A DNA stretch of 64,000 nt. Source: Prorocentrum cordatum (lineage: Eukaryota; Sar; Dinophyceae; Prorocentrales; Prorocentraceae). The translations under genes were made by a program, and so were the position numbers. The notes under the pieces are model-generated. The model was not told where the DNA came from and searched no databases. It was given only the letters and a program-made list of their open reading frames with translations. The DNA lies in contig CAUYUJ010016059.1 of assembly GCA_963575745.1 (NCBI GenBank), positions 322,001-386,000 on the forward strand. The letters are read 5' to 3'. The first letter of the stretch is position 1. Every line of letters begins with the position of its first letter. Below, piece by piece: positions 22,249 to 33,069 of the stretch.

Positions 22249-23015
22249 AATCCGCCGCCGCGCTTGTGCGGCATTGGTTTGTTCAGTGAACGTGATTTTG
22301 GTCGCGGGTGGGTCGCGGGCTCTCCACCTCCATCTGGAAGGAATGTAAAAGCAGCCCGCCGCAGGCGCCGAACAATTTGGTTTGTACACTGAACGTGGTT
22401 TGGGTCGCGGGTGGGCCGCGGGTTCTCCTCCGGGAAGGAATGCAACAGATGCCCGCCGCAGGCGCCGAAACATGTGGTTTATACCCTGAAAAACGTGGTC
22501 GCGGGTGGGCCGCGGGCTCTCCACCTGGAACGACTGCAAAAGATGCCCGCCGCAGGCGCCGAAAAAAATATGAGTTGTACCATGATCGTGGTTTGGGTCG
22601 CGGGTTGGTCGCGAATTGGTCGCGGGGTGGGTCGCGGGCTCTCCACCTGGAAGGGATGCAAAAAAACCCGCCGCAGGCGCCGAAAATGTTTGTTTGTACC
22701 TTGAACGTGGTTTGGGTCGAAGGTGGGTCGCGGGTGGGTCGCGGGGTGGGTCGCGGGTGGGTCGTGGGTAGGTCGCGGGTGGGTCGCGGGTGGGTCGCGG
22801 GTGGGTCGCGGGGTAGGTCGCGGGGTAGGTCGTGGGGTGGATCGCGGGGTAGGTCGCGGGTGGGTCGCGGGTGGGTCGCGGGGTGGGTCGCGGGGTGGGT
22901 CGCGGGGTGGGTCGCGGGGTGGGTCGCGGGTGGATCGCGGGTAGGTCGCGGGTGGGTCGCGGGGTGGGTCGCGGGGTGGGTCGCGGGTGGGTCGCGGGGC
23001 GGGTTGCGGGTGGGA
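22249..23015 (+). repeat. CCGCAGGCGCCG modules followed by GGGTGGGTCGC minisatellite
   Basis: Module starts lie at about 22249, 22353, 22451, 22545 and 22667. Each has the order CCGCCGCAGGCGCCGAAA, TTTGTACCNTGAACGTGG, TTTGGGTCGCGGGTGGG, CTCTCCACCTGGAAGG, TGCAAAA. From about 22720 the array turns into pure GGGTGGGTCGCGG units to 23015, like 1616-1915. The minus strand reads as repeated RPTRDPP and ACGG peptides. I take these as repeat translation because frames drift between modules. Confidence 0.8.
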
Positions 23016-23150
23016 CGACGACAACAAACAACAACAACAAACAACAACAAACAACAACAACGAGAATCTGCACCGCGGAATCCCACTTCAGCCACGCACC
23101 CAGGGACGTGAATGACCGTTCGGCCCCCTCACTCTGATACATATATATAT

Positions 23151-24424
23151 ATATAGGGAAGAAGAAAGCAGTGTGTAACTATGCATATAACTACCACACA
23201 CTCAAATATTTGAACATGCGTAAGACAGGGGCAACGGAAGAGAAACAGAGAAAAAGAGACAGACAGAGAGAGAGAGAGAGAGATAAAGAAACAAAACAGG
23301 ATATAGCAAAACCAGCCGCGCGGGATGTCCGTCTTGGCGCGCGGGCTATTAGCGTCTGCTACGCTCACCTCTTCGGCGGGAGATTCAGCATGTTAGTGGC
23401 AGGGGCTGAAAAAAAAACCACCCCTGGCGCGGTCGAAACGGTGACCCCGCCAGGAAAAACCTGGAAGGGCGTGGCACGACCCCTCTGCGCGCCTGTGCTG
23501 CCGGGAGGCATCGGCGTTAACGCGCGTTGGCATGCGCACTTCGACGCCCTGGGTAGAAGGTGCCGCGTTGGGGCATTCCACTCGGCGGCCCTGTGCTTGG
23601 TCATTGGAACAGGATGCCAGGTGTTCTCGCAGCCAGCGGGAAAAAAGGAGAGGCTGGAGCTGGTGCGCTAGCGGTGAGCATCAAGTCGCGCCTGGAGACT
23701 TTCCTGGAGAGTAGCGCCAGGAGAGACAGTCGTGCGGAGACTTTGGGAGCTCGTTCCAGGCGGACTGAGCTGGCTGGAGGCGCGCTTTTGCAGAACCGCG
23801 ATGCAATCAAACTGATAGTAAGAATGCGCGGTCAGAATGCAAGGGCCTGGAACGCCCAGGCCGAAGCTTTTCGATTGGGGCTGGCCATCGAAGCTTGTTG
23901 AGGATGGACCGACGATGACCGAATAGGCAAGGATAGAAGGGCATCCTTGGGAAGTCGATCGTCCTTGCTATAGATTTTGACTGTGCTTGGTCAGAGCAGG
24001 TTCACGTTCGTGGACAGGCTGCTGCCCTGGCCACGGTGCAGCGTTGCGCGAGGGCACGTCTCCGATCGGTCAGCTGCGGTGGTGTCGCTCGGGCACCCGC
24101 CCCCCGTGGCGAGTGGTACTAAGGCCCTCGATTCTCGTTCGGGAGGACGTAGGGCTTCGCTGTACACCGGAGCGAACCCTGCCGAACTGGCCATGCACTT
24201 CGATGTCTTTTTAGACCGTAGTCCTCTCCCCAGGCGCATCATCTCTCCAGGCGTAGCGCCCGCTCCCTGTTGGTACGGGGCTTGGGCCTGGTGGCAGGAT
24301 GCTCCTCCTCCGCCTTCTCCTCCTCCTCCTCCTCCTCCTCCTCCTCGTAATCGTGTCCAGCTGCTCCTTATTTTCTCTCTTCACCTCTTGGTCCTTGTTC
24401 GCCCCTCCCCCCGGTGCTTCCGGC
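23151..24424. other. Unassigned DNA
   Basis: A short GA tract lies at 23268-23283 and a CTCC tract at 24300-24350. Plus-strand open frames (23171-23671, 23977-24753) have mixed composition with no recognisable domain. Nothing else is supported. Confidence 0.4.
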
Positions 24425-24566
24425 GCTGGGGGGCTGGGTGTGCTCCTGCACCGGCCAGCGCAGGTGGGTTGGGGCGGCGGTCCTGCCCCACAGGGGCTGG
24501 GGGGCTGGGTGTGCTCCTGCACCGGCCAGCGCAGGTGGGTTGGGGCGGCGGTCCTGCCCCACAGGG
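24425..24566 (+). repeat. Perfect 71-bp tandem duplication
   Basis: GCTGGGGGGCTGGGTGTGCT through GGTCCTGCCCCACAGGG is present twice without a difference (24425-24495, 24496-24566). It is either a recent duplication or an assembly artefact. Confidence 0.9.
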
Positions 24567-25204
24567 GGGCGCCAGTCGCGGCCCCTCGCCTCCATGCGCA
24601 GGGCCTCCACCGGGCCGATGGCGCCCGAGGAGGGGCCCTGGTGGGCCTTCGCCTCCGGAGGCGCCGTCGCCTCGTGCCTTCCAGGACGGAGGAGTGCGCT
24701 TTCATCGCCCGCGTCGTGACCGTCACCGTGATGACTTCCATGGCAGGGTGTGATCGCGTGTCGAATCGGAGGGGTGGCAGCGTCGTCATGGCCACAGTCG
24801 AGGGCCCCGCCGAGGCCGACTGGGTCTTCTTGTTTTCCTTTTGAATTTGTCGGGAAGGATACCCCCACCTTGCCGCCGATTGGACGTCCATTCCCCGTGC
24901 ATGTTTCGGTTTCGTGCGTGTTTCTTTGGCCGGATGGTCGAGGATGCTCCTCGATGGTCCTCGTCGAGGAAAAATGCACACGTCCGAGCGATGCCAAGCA
25001 ACGGACCGCCCAGCTCGTCATAGTACGCTCGCCCTGGTGGGCCTTGCGAGTGAGGTGGGCCCCCGGTTGAGCCTGGTGGCTCGTCTCCCCCGCCCCCTCT
25101 GGCGAGAGGGTTGGGCTTCACTCGGCGGAGTTCCGACCTGGAGTGTCCAGCTCGTCTGTCGGGTGGCGGGAGTGCGTGGTGGTGACAGTCGTGTAAAACA
25201 CCCG
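24567..25204. other. Unassigned DNA
   Basis: No gene recognised. TTTCGGTTTCGTGCGTGTTT followed by CTTTGGCCGGATGGT (24903-24937) closely matches the last 35 bases of the window (63966-64000), pointing to a dispersed repeat. Confidence 0.4.
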
Positions 25205-25238
25205 CAGAAAGAGAGAGGGAGAGAGAGAGGGAGAGAGG

Positions 25239-25289
<51 letters not shown>

Positions 25290-25321
25290 TGACAGACAGA
25301 CAGACAGACAGACAGACAGAA

Positions 25322-25384
<63 letters not shown>

Positions 25385-25388
25385 GAGC
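25205..25388 (+). repeat. GA and GACA microsatellite
   Basis: (GA)n at 25209-25250 passes into (GACA)n to about 25385 with a few variants. Leu/Ser/Cys/Val open frames on the minus strand are repeat translations. Confidence 0.95.
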
Positions 25389-25999
25389 ACGAAGATGGCG
25401 CGCGGAGGGAGGTCGACGAGGTGCGGGGGTGGGGGGCAGGGATCCTCTGGGGGACCCCAGGCGCCTCAGAAGGGTTACCAGCGGCCAATCAGCTCGAACT
25501 TTGGGTCGGCGCTGGGGGGTCAAGGCCGACCCGAAGACACCCGCTCGGACCTCCGACACATTATCTTTATGCCGTGACTGTTCCTGGAGATCCTCGATCC
25601 TCGAAGCTGATCAAGGGCGAGGGCTGTCGACGTAGCGCCGTTTTCGCAAAGTGGGCCTTGGGAGGTCTGGAGCTTTTCCCTGGGGCCATGTCTTCGTCAC
25701 GGTTTGTCTCCTGACGGCCCTCGGTAGAGAGCAGAAAAACAACCCAACACCCCGACAAAAGAAGCCGTTCGGCGAATGTAGCCAAGGACGGACTCGAGCA
25801 GGACAGGGCTTTTTAGCAGACGCCCAGGGCTGCTTAGCAAGCGCCACTTATAGAGGCCGTGGTGTTTTTTTTCTCCTTTTACTGGGGCCCTTGACTGGGG
25901 CCCAGCATGGGCCCCCCCAAGGGCCGACAAGAGCCAAAAACCTTCAGGGCGTGGTCGGCTTCACGACGAGACGAGGCCCAGAATCCTCGAGCCTCGACC
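25389..25999. other. Unassigned DNA
   Basis: GC-rich DNA without a recognisable gene, RNA or repeat. Confidence 0.4.
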
Positions 26000-26440
26000 T
26001 TTGAACGATGGCGACGGGCCCGCCGACGAAGACGCAGCGGAGGATGAGGAGGGGGAGGAGGGGGACGAGGGGGAGGACGAGGAGGAGGAGGAGGAGGCGA
26101 AGGAGGAGGAGAACGAGGAGGACAATCAGGAGGAGGGGGAGGAGGATGGAGCGGGGGGGGGGGGACGAGGACGCGAAAGTGGATGAGGATGCCGCTGCTG
26201 CTGCTGATGCTGATGATGCTGCTGTTGATGATGAGGAGGATGTGGGTGCTGATGATGATGTTTCTGCTGCTGTTGATGATGATGAGTATGATGATGATGA
26301 CGATGACGATGCTGATGATGCTGATGCTAATGATGATGAGTAGGGAGAGGAGGCTGAGACGACAATGATGATGATGATGCGGATGATGCAAATGATGATG
26401 ATGGGGATGATGATGATGATGATGATGATGATGGCGCAGC
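26000..26440 (+). repeat. GAG then GAT triplet tract
   Basis: (GAG)n-rich DNA (26035-26165) is followed by GAT/GCT triplets (26180-26345) and pure (GAT)n (26365-26435). In the orientation of the neighbouring LINE this (CAT)n/(ATC)n lies directly behind its 3' end, so it is either the target microsatellite or the tail of the element. Confidence 0.85.
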
Positions 26441-26472
26441 CCCTTCAGGCTCCAGATCCCCAGGAGCTCGCA

Positions 26473-27090
26473 TCACCGCTGAAACAGAGCTCGAATGTGA
26501 AGTTGCCGCTTCGAGATAGCCCTCGCACGAGCTTTGTAAAAGGCGAGTATGCACTCAGGGCCAAACCGTTTCATGCTCCTGAGAGAATTGAACGTGCTGA
26601 ATCAAAGATCGTGAGCTAGCATGGTAGAGTACAAGGCAGGAGAGGAGGACGCATTATGCCTCTGAAGCAGCAAGCGGTCCTGGGCCGTCCAGGAGAGGAA
26701 ATCAGCGGGAAGATGGGGCAGGACAAGACAGAGTGGCTCGAGGGCACATGGGCAATCAAAATAGTGGGGGATTTGATCGCCTCCACACGCTCTGCACCCG
26801 AACAGACAAGCATTCCGCCCCTGACGATACCCAGCACTGGTGGCCCAGGAATTACAGAGACCTTTCAATACAGCAGCGCCCACAAATGGGGCAAGCTCAG
26901 GGTTAGCAAGATTGATACCAGACTCGTTTGATGCACTTGGTCCCAGGAGCGCCCCAGGACACCGCGGGCCCCTCCGGGCCGATGTAAACTCCCAGGTACT
27001 TGCCGAAGGTGTCGGCCCGATACGGCCGAGTTTTAACGCCAGATACACGAAACACCTCGCACGCGTATCTCCTGGAGTATGGCACAGCAA
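26473..27090 (-). pseudogene. LINE 1 ORF2, C-terminal Cys/His motif region
   Basis: This region follows the RT in another frame. It contains ACLFGCRACGGDQIPHYFDC, a C-x3-C-x2-C...H...C arrangement like the zinc-binding motif downstream of many LINE reverse transcriptases. After a further frame change it ends with GPECILAFYKARARAISKRQ and a TGA at 26475-26473. It presumably bound nucleic acid during target-primed reverse transcription. Frame breaks separate it from the RT, so this copy cannot make an intact product. Confidence 0.7.
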
Positions 27091-28400
27091 ATACCAGCGA
27101 GCACTTGCCTGGGTTCAAGATCAGGCCCGTCGCCATCGCGGCCTGCGAGAGCAATCTCAGCACGATGGGGAGCGCGCGGACAAGGTCGCAAGAAACAATG
27201 CATATGTCGTCCGCGAATGCAAAAAAAAGCCGAGCCATGGGCGTCATAACTGAATACATGCACCTGAAAATGCGATCAGCAGCTAAAGCAAATAGTACGC
27301 CAGATAATGGACATCCCTGTTTGATACCACGTGCGATATAGTAGCCTCTGAACGTGCCTCCCCTTAGTCTGGTACTTGCGTAACTATCACGATATAGTTG
27401 TTGAACAGCGTCCACGACATATTCTGGGGTAAGCATATCTTGTAAAACGGCCAGGATCCACGCATGCGCTAAGCTCGGGAAAGCAGCGGCAAAGTCGAGC
27501 AGGAAGAGGCCAACTCGATCGGCACCTTGAAACACTGCATGCTCCAAAAAGTCCGACTCTATCAGCGTTATGTTGTCTAGCGTGCGCCTGCCATGGATAA
27601 ACCCAGTCTGGTTTCTGCGCATAAGCAACTGAGCCTGTTGTTCAAATTGAATACTCAGCAGCGACGCGAAGGTTTTGTTATCAGTATTGCCCAAGAATAA
27701 CGGGCGGGTCTCCTTTGCTTTTCTCTGCGCGTCTCTCAGAGAGCGCCCTCGAGATTTTTGGCCAGGAAAACCGTGGCCCCATGGTTGAAGCCTCCAGGAA
27801 GAGAGTGTCCAGACATAAAACTCGATTAAGCTTGGCATAGTATCTGTTACACTCGATGCTACACTTTGCCCAGCCTGAGTACGGGATGCCATCGGGACCA
27901 GCCGCAGTGTCTTTCTTGCGATGAAGAAAGCCGAGCATTTCAGAGAGCGGAACAATCCAGTCGATCCCAGGATGAACTTTCTGGCAGCGAGCTAGTAGCA
28001 TCTCTGGAATGTGCGGGGGCACGTTCGGCGCGCCAGCGGCGGTGTACACGCGGCCCCAATGCTCAGCAAGTCGGGCGGCACTGTCCTCTAATCTGGTGGG
28101 TGCGCGCCCTTGATGGCCCAGAATGCCTACGAGCGAAATTCGTCTATGCTTGGGAGACCAAGCCTTCAAACGTTTGTGCAACTTGACTGTGCGCTCGTCG
28201 TCGTACTGGTACTCTGGGGACTGCTCGTGCTCCCGGAGCTCGAGAACCAGGATGCGCTCTTGTATGATGCGGATGTGCTCGTGGAACCTCGCCTGGTCTA
28301 TGATGTGCTCGTGCTGTTCATCTGTGAACTGTGCGATTTGGTCGCATGCACGTGCGCACTTGCGTATGATGTGGCTTCGACCGCTCGTACTGGCACGCAT
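26903..28400 (-). pseudogene. LINE 1 ORF2, reverse transcriptase
   Basis: Two overlapping frames together hold the RT. The first (28400-27681) has the finger motif KKDTAAGPDGIPYSGW. The second (27955-26903) has ETRPLFLGNTDNKTFASLL, TGFIHGRRTLDNITLIE, motif A GLFLLDFAAAFPSL, motif B RGIKQGCPLSGVLFALA, motif C FFAFADDICIV with both catalytic aspartates, motif D TGLILNPGKCSLVF and GKYLGVYIG. A frameshift near 27750-27780 separates the halves. RT would copy the element RNA at the target nick. Catalytic residues are intact, so the decay is mostly indels. The N-terminal linker (28400-28000) is helical and charged. Confidence 0.9.
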
Positions 28401-28624
28401 TCATCTTAAACAAACCATGAGACGGTGAGTATCAGCTTGTACGCCGTATCGGTAATGCGTGGCTTGATCTCCGCTGTCGCTATATGCACGCACTCTTTGA
28501 TCCCTTCTAGAGCGAGGAGGGGACCCGTGGAGAGGTCGATTTGGGCCCGAGCATCATCCGCCAGCTGTGCAAATTCAGGGCGAGCGGTCACCCACGGTGG
28601 AATACTGGCCTGGGACCGAAGCCC

Positions 28625-28754
<130 letters not shown>

Positions 28755-28789
28755 AAACAAAAAAAAAACGAACGAAGACAGGAACCTGA

Positions 28790-29560
28790 CCACCCGGCTC
28801 GCAAGCTTTCAAGACGTGCCCCATGATTCCAGCAGTTGGCTTGGCCTCCAAGACAGTAGCCGTGGCAGCAAAGGTATATATGCGATCAATACGTCCCAGG
28901 GACTGAATGCCTTCCCCGCGGTCCCCAGTCCTATGCGTGGGCTCGTCTTGCGCCAACTCGGGCGCATTCGGGGAGAGCTCGCGAAAGCGCCGAAGAAGAG
29001 CAGGACGCCCAGGACGCTGATACCCACCAGCAGTCCTGATTCGGGTCCCTCCTGACTCTAGGAAGTTAAAATCGCCTGCAAGGGAAGACAGACACGAGTT
29101 GCTGTGAGGGAGGACATCTGCGATTTTCTCGAGAACAGAAAACGCCCCAGCATCATTGAGAGTGGGATCGAGGTGGGCATTGTACACTTTGAGGTCACCC
29201 TGAGGTCCTTGGAGGGAAAGAGAGATGAGACGGCCGCGCACATGCTCGCAATGCTCCACATTCGTGAAGTTGGCAAGGAAAGAGTTGGCCACGCTGATCG
29301 TAGCTCCACCCGCATATGGGTTCGCACAAAACGTGCCAGAGTGCATGTGCATGGGATAATCCCTGCGCAGGGTCTCGCGGTCAGCATATGTTCCATGTGT
29401 TTCCTGCATGAGTATAAAGGTATGGGCTTTGATAAGAGTGCGGAACTTGCGAATCCGATTTCTCTGCCGTATGTGATCACCATACACACTTCCAAAGAAG
29501 GCTCTTGCATTCCATGTGACTATCGCCAGGTGCTGCTTAATCTGCCACGGACATTCAATG
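28790..29560 (-). pseudogene. LINE 1 ORF2, apurinic-type endonuclease
   Basis: The domain starts with HLAIVTWNARAFFG, then ILMQETHG (the metal-binding Glu of the family), RGRLISLSL, KVYNAHLDP, SLAGDFNFLES (the D-x-N motif) and GRIDRIYTF. This is the order of the exonuclease-endonuclease-phosphatase fold in LINEs, which nicks the target DNA. A terminal SDH-type motif is not obvious. The frame is open from about 29560 to the GA microsatellite at 28752, so this part is well preserved. An ORF2 start codon is not clear. Confidence 0.85.
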
Positions 29561-29727
29561 ATAATGTCTGCGCAGCTGCCCGAGGCGGGAGGAGGAGGAG
29601 AGCTGTACTTAAATCGCTTCCCGAGACTGCGAGCGAGGGCGGAGGCGCGTGGGGGGGAATCAGCAGTATAGGCAAACCCAGATGCGGCAACATCGTCATC
29701 TTTAACAGAACATGGTGCGCCTACTTC

Positions 29728-30749
29728 CTACTCCTGGTAGGCGCTGTTGACCGCGGCAGGCAAGTCCTGGACCTGCTGCTCTGCGAGGCCGAAGCTGCGC
29801 AACTCCTGAGCGCAAGTCTCGACCACCACCTCCGATTCAGTCCATGACGAGACCATCGCCAAAGCAATCGGCTCGTCGCGCACGGTGGTGTAGCAAAGGC
29901 CCTGGTACTTGTTGCAGGCGAGCACTGTCGCAGGTGTCCAGCATCCGTTCGTGCGCATGTATGCGCAGATATGCTTCCAGATGAGCCCGAGGATGTAGCC
30001 CTTCTTCTTAATGTCATATGGCTCGCCGAAGCCAATGCGCAGGTCATGCTGTGTGCCAGTTGAGGCTTGGGTGAACTTGATAGGGTGGTCGCGAGCCCGC
30101 TCATAGAAAGACTTCGCGTGCTCCTGTGATCAAACTTGATAGCATACGCGAATCGTAAGCTCTGACAATTTGGTACACATTCATCACGGTACTCCTGCGG
30201 CATATTGGTTTTGAGGATCGCAAAGTGTCGTTCAAATGCGTTATTCTGCTGCTTCTTTGGAAATCCACGAATCCAAATCTTCGTCCTGTCAGCAGGCACT
30301 GTAGGTCGCACCGTGGATGGAGTCGTGGATGGTGGAGCAGTCGAGCGACCCGATGCCGAGCCACGTACGGCGGCCCATGGGTCAGAGGGTGGCTGGTCCA
30401 TTTTGCGCTGCATCTCCGCGAAGCTGGCCTCGAGACTTTGCAATCTCGCTGACGCCGAATATGTGCTTGCCATCCCGTCGACCTGCTCCATTTCGGTATA
30501 TGCTCCCTGCTGCTGTCTCTGAAGTTTGAGCTCCAGCTCGTCCATGCGTGCGCTGTGGGCCTGAATGTCGCCCTTCATGGAGTTGATGGTGGCTGAGTTC
30601 TGCTGAACCCCTGCAGAGAGCCGCCCATCCATCTTTTTGATGGCCGTCAAGTTGCCAGCGAGCGTTGCGTTCATCGAATCCATCTGGGCATTTAGCGGCC
30701 GAAGAATCTCATTCAGCATGATCCGAAGAGCCGCTGGGTCGAGAGCCAT
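29728..30749 (-). pseudogene. LINE 1 ORF1, coiled coil plus RRM-like domain
   Basis: ATG at 30749 (MALDPAALRIMLNEILRPLN). Residues ~15-110 form a heptad-like coiled coil (MDSMNATLAGNLTAIKKMDG, MDELELKLQRQQQ). A Ser/Thr/Pro linker follows, then an RRM-like stretch starting TKIWIRGFPKKQQNNAFERH. Near 30120 the frame must shift by one to continue as EHAKSFYERARDHPIKFTQA and on to SWTESEVVVETCAQELRSFG, stopping at TAG 29730-29728. LINE ORF1 proteins of this layout bind the element RNA as oligomers. The rest is well preserved, pointing to a fairly young copy. Confidence 0.75.
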
Positions 30750-30904
30750 CGCACCGAAGGAGAGATGCACTCACTGGCGGGTACGATACACAGAGGCGAA
30801 ATGCGTGTGGTTTAAATGCAAATAGAATGCGGTGACCCCTGTCCTTGGGGCCTCTCCAGGGTCACTCACGCGCGCGGCGGGCGCTGGCCACTTGAGTCGG
30901 GGGG

Positions 30905-30944
30905 TTGAGCTCCCGATATGGCCTTGAGCCGAAATGGCTACGGA
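30905..30944 (-). other. DinoSL copy plus a second degenerate leader relic at the LINE 1 5' end
   Basis: On the minus strand, after a T at 30944, the sequence CCGTAGCCATTTCGGCTCAA then G matches the 22-nt dinoflagellate spliced leader with one C for T change. The adjacent GCCATATCGGGAGCTCAA (30922-30905) resembles a truncated leader (CCATTTTGGCTCAAG), the arrangement known for mRNAs re-trans-spliced after retroposition. The ATC microsatellite starts immediately upstream. Confidence 0.9.
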
Positions 30945-30946
30945 GG

Positions 30947-30998
<52 letters not shown>
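30945..30998 (+). repeat. GAT microsatellite at the LINE 1 5' boundary
   Basis: About 16 uninterrupted GAT units on the plus strand, ending directly at the DinoSL sequence. Confidence 0.95.
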
Positions 30999-32324
30999 CG
31001 AATGCTCCATTACACGAGGTCGCGGCCGAATGATCCCAACAATGATCTAATCGGTTAAAACATGGCTGACAAGTGGAGCAAGAGGAAGCGCAGGAGGAGG
31101 AGGTGGAGGAGGTGGGGGAGCAGGAGGAGGAGGAGGAGGAGGAGGAGGAAGGAGAAGGGGGACAAACCCTGCACCATACGTGTAAACCATACCACTGCTG
31201 CCCACCAGTCGATCGAAGCATCTCGTGAATCAAATGCCGAACCGGAGAGTCTAAGCGAGCGAGCGCTCGAAGCCTCGACCGAAAAGGGCAATCCACTGGG
31301 CAGCAGGGCAGACCACGTGGGACGCACGTGCACACTGGAACACCCCCGAAACCGCCTCGTTGACACGAGCAGCCTGGATTCAACTATTTAGGGTGTGCTC
31401 GGGGTACACATCGAGCCACCACTGCTTTACACGCAGTGCTGGGGCGTCGGGAGCTCACTGGAAGGGCGTTAATTCATCCACAAATCCCACAACGGTATGG
31501 GGGCACTCAAGGTAGTGCTTAATTATGTCTCCGCCGTCAGCGCCACATTATCTACATTGCAACACATTTTGCGAGAAACGGGCTGACATATGATGAGCAT
31601 GATGATGACGATGACGATGATGATGATCAGGAGATGGATGGTGATGATGATGCTGCTGATAATGGTGGCGATGGTAACTGATGATGCCAATGGTGAAAGT
31701 GCTGCTGGTGACAATCATGACAATGGTGATGTCATTATGACGACGATGGCGATGATGCCGCAGGTGGTGTTGCTGATGCCGTTTGGAATATGACTGAGGA
31801 GAAGGAGGAGGAGGAGGAGGAGGAGGAGGAAAAGGAGCAGCAAGAGGAGGGCAAATATCCGCTCTCGCAAGGACGCCTCAGATGCGCGCTTGATCCTGGC
31901 CGCCCCTTGGCAACCGCGGGCGCGGTGGCCGCCTGCGCCCGCAGGCTCGCGAGCTCCTCCTCCGCGCCGCCAGGGCCACTGGCGGTCGCCTGCCAGCTTC
32001 TGTCAGGGGCGGCGATGGGGGAGAATAGCTCAAGAGCGGGTCTTACGCGGATTCGCCAAGGAAGTTCGCCGAAAACATGGACCATGGGCGCCCCTGGATA
32101 CATGTATTGCGCACTATGGCGTTCTGGTTCAATTTGGTCCAGAAATAGGAGTCACTATGTTGTTCTGTCGGCCCGGTATTTGCTGGCAGCGCTCCCTATG
32201 GTTTTCTGGCCCGCTATGGTCCATAAGTCCGACTCACGCTGTGGCTCTGCAAGGGGACCCGAAAGAAACGTCTCCCAAGACGGGCGACGGCCCGGCGGAC
32301 TGCCGGTACTGTGTGTTTTGCGCC
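30999..32324. other. Unassigned DNA with triplet tracts
   Basis: GGA-rich tracts lie at about 31080-31155 and 31795-31850, and GAT/GAC-rich DNA at 31588-31770. Open frames over them are repeat translations. From 31860 to 32320 a plus-strand frame is open but unrecognised. Confidence 0.5.
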
Positions 32325-32560
32325 TGTTCCAACAGATTGCCCCATCGATTGTGGCTCGAATACTTGTGTTTTATAGATGCTCCTATAGATTGCCCGTTCC
32401 CTGCGGCTGAAGACCTGCGTGTGTTTACTGATGCGCCTATCGATTGCCTTTTCTCCTGTGGTTCGAACTTGATTTGTTTTACACACGTTCCTATCGATTG
32501 CCCCATTTCTGGGGGTCGAACCTGTGTATTGATTATGTGCATATAAGTTTTACGTAAGTT
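32325..32560 (+). repeat. ~53-bp minisatellite, small outlying array
   Basis: Four diverged units (at about 32337, 32388, 32443 and 32497) have the pattern CTATCGATTGCCCC, CTGTGGCTCGAA, TGTGTTTTA. They belong to the same family as 33070-34760. Confidence 0.8.
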
Positions 32561-33069
32561 CCTATGTATATTTATATATATACCTATACGACAACCCTTC
32601 GGGTGATAAGGAGGCGAGGGGGGCGGGGGGCGACGTCGCACTCGAACGATCTCACTATCGAACTCACTACCGATCTCACAATCGACCTCGACCGATCAAT
32701 CTCACAATCGATCTGACTATCGATTTCACAATCGATCTCACAATCGATCTCGCAATCGAACCGCGGGGCCCAGGCCGCCCGGAAGGGAATCATTTGGTCC
32801 GGCTGCGCCTCAGCCACACGGGACACCAGCGGGACACCGGCGGGACACCGCGGGGCCCCGGCCGCCCGGAAGGGAATCATTTGGTCCGGCCGCGCCTCAG
32901 CCACAGGAGACTTTCTCTCGCCCGCCCACGCAGCTTCGCCTCGCCCGCACGGCACGCACGAACACGAAACCGAAATCGATTTCCCGGTAGGGGGGCTCTC
33001 CGTTCCACTTCGATCTCACCCCCTGTGCACCTCCGATATATGTATAGCTCCAGCCGCGGGGTCAAGTCG
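32561..33069. repeat. 12-bp CTCACAATCGAT repeat and an 87-bp duplication
   Basis: Units of CTCACAATCGAT with variants fill about 32636-32758. GGCCGCCCGGAAGGGAATCA and following sequence occur at 32773 and again at 32860, with a GGGACACC(A/G)GC triple between them. No gene is seen. Confidence 0.75.

Larger units (their letters stand above)
21438..23150 (+). mobile_element. Candidate undescribed element, copy 2 (larger)
   Basis: It begins with the same GTAGCACCCCGCA as copy 1, here with a perfect palindrome CCGCAATTGCGG (21446-21457) and AGAGTGAGGGGGCGG (21461-21475). It ends with CTTCAGCCACGCACCC (about 23087), then CGGCCCCCTCACTCT (23121-23135), GATA and a TA run. The last block is the inverted match of the left AGAGTGAGGGGGCGG. 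Inside are a TCC tract, five ~100-bp CCGCAGGCGCCG modules, the GGGTGGGTCGC minisatellite and a CAACAACAAC tract (23008-23060). A (TA)n run also lies just outside the left end (21354-21387). No coding capacity is seen. Assigning the left end to this copy is less certain than the right end. Confidence 0.5.
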
